Below, piece after piece: positions 63,955-64,000 of a stretch of 64,000 bases of DNA. How positions within the stretch are numbered: the first letter of the stretch is position 1; each line of letters begins with the position of its first letter. Origin of the DNA: Vibrio sp. UBA2441 (GTDB lineage: Bacteria > Pseudomonadota > Gammaproteobacteria > Enterobacterales > Vibrionaceae); assembly GCA_002342685.1 (NCBI GenBank), contig DDQN01000063.1, positions 1 through 64,000 of the forward strand. Direction: 5' to 3'. The notes below the pieces were generated by a model. That model saw only the letters and a program-made list of their open reading frames with translations, was not told where the DNA came from and ran no database searches. The position numbers and the translations under genes were made by a program.

Positions 63955-64000
63955 TGAGAGAAGACCACCACTTCTTTATCACCATCAGGTCGTTTCATCT
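63951..64000 (-). CDS. ftsL: Cell division protein FtsL (3' end only)
   Basis: The last 50 bp read on the minus strand as an open frame ending MKRPDGDKEVVVFSQ and TGA, overlapping the ftsI ATG by 4 bp. Position directly before ftsI in a dcw cluster and the short charged C-terminal tail fit FtsL. The rest of the gene lies beyond the window edge. Confidence 0.8.
   Translation of the reverse strand, partial: MKRPDGDKEVVVFSQ

Noticed and set aside
1..64000. Search for mobile elements, CRISPR arrays, integrons, prophage, toxin-antitoxin or defence genes
   Set aside because: All genes fall into core housekeeping families in standard order, and no direct repeat array, transposase, integrase or att-like duplication was seen.

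Overview
The window is a conserved chromosomal core segment of a gammaproteobacterium, almost certainly a member of the Vibrionaceae (Vibrio or a close relative). This rests on gene content and order: pilABCD next to nadC/ampD and coaE-zapD-yacG, luxS next to gshA, a Na+-pumping oxaloacetate decarboxylase (oadGAB), a dcw cluster with no ddlB between murC and ftsQ, csrA followed by Ser/Arg tRNAs, and two copies of an interspersed palindromic repeat that I associate with Vibrio genomes. I see no phage, IS element, CRISPR array, integron or toxin-antitoxin locus. Coding density is high and codon use looks uniform.

Layout. (1) 1-7.8 kb, minus strand: the pyruvate dehydrogenase operon pdhR-aceE-aceF-lpdA, with a perfect PdhR operator before pdhR, then ampD. 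(2) 7.9-15 kb, plus strand: nadC, the type IV pilus operon pilA-pilB-pilC-pilD, coaE, zapD, yacG. (3) 15-18.6 kb, minus strand: the rpsP-rimM-trmD-rplS operon, with its promoter and a terminator-like leader hairpin, and ffh. (4) 18.9-21 kb, plus strand: a cytochrome-c-assembly-like membrane protein and a CNNM/CorC-type transporter-like protein. (5) 21-31 kb, minus strand: gshA-luxS; a zinc-free MDR oxidoreductase, a YqaA-type membrane protein and a lipoprotein M16 peptidase; then oadG-oadA-oadB. (6) 31.3-37.5 kb, minus strand: tRNA-Ser and two tRNA-Arg, csrA, aspartokinase, alaS, a decayed recX remnant, and SOS-controlled recA. (7) 37.7-39.2 kb, plus strand: a ModF-like tandem ABC ATPase. (8) 39.2-64 kb, minus strand: carAB, dapB, mutT, secA, lpxC, and the division and cell-wall (dcw) cluster ftsI-murE-murF-mraY-murD-ftsW-murG-murC-ftsQ-ftsA-ftsZ. 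The last bases hold the 3' end of ftsL.

The genes cover central carbon entry (PDH complex, oxaloacetate decarboxylase), translation and protein targeting (rpsP operon, alaS, tRNAs, ffh, secA), nucleotide and amino-acid precursors (carAB, lysC, dapB, nadC, coaE), meso-diaminopimelate-type peptidoglycan synthesis and recycling (mur genes, ampD), division (fts genes, zapD), DNA repair (recA, mutT), quorum signalling (luxS) and pilus biogenesis.

I found no convincing undescribed multi-gene system. The observations most worth checking are a degenerate recX remnant between recA and alaS, two tandem lysine-rich micro-ORFs with good ribosome binding sites between dapB and carA, a terminator-like hairpin in the rpsP operon leader, a ModF homologue whose first ATPase domain lacks the Walker A lysine, and a possible CarZ-type sRNA at the end of carB.
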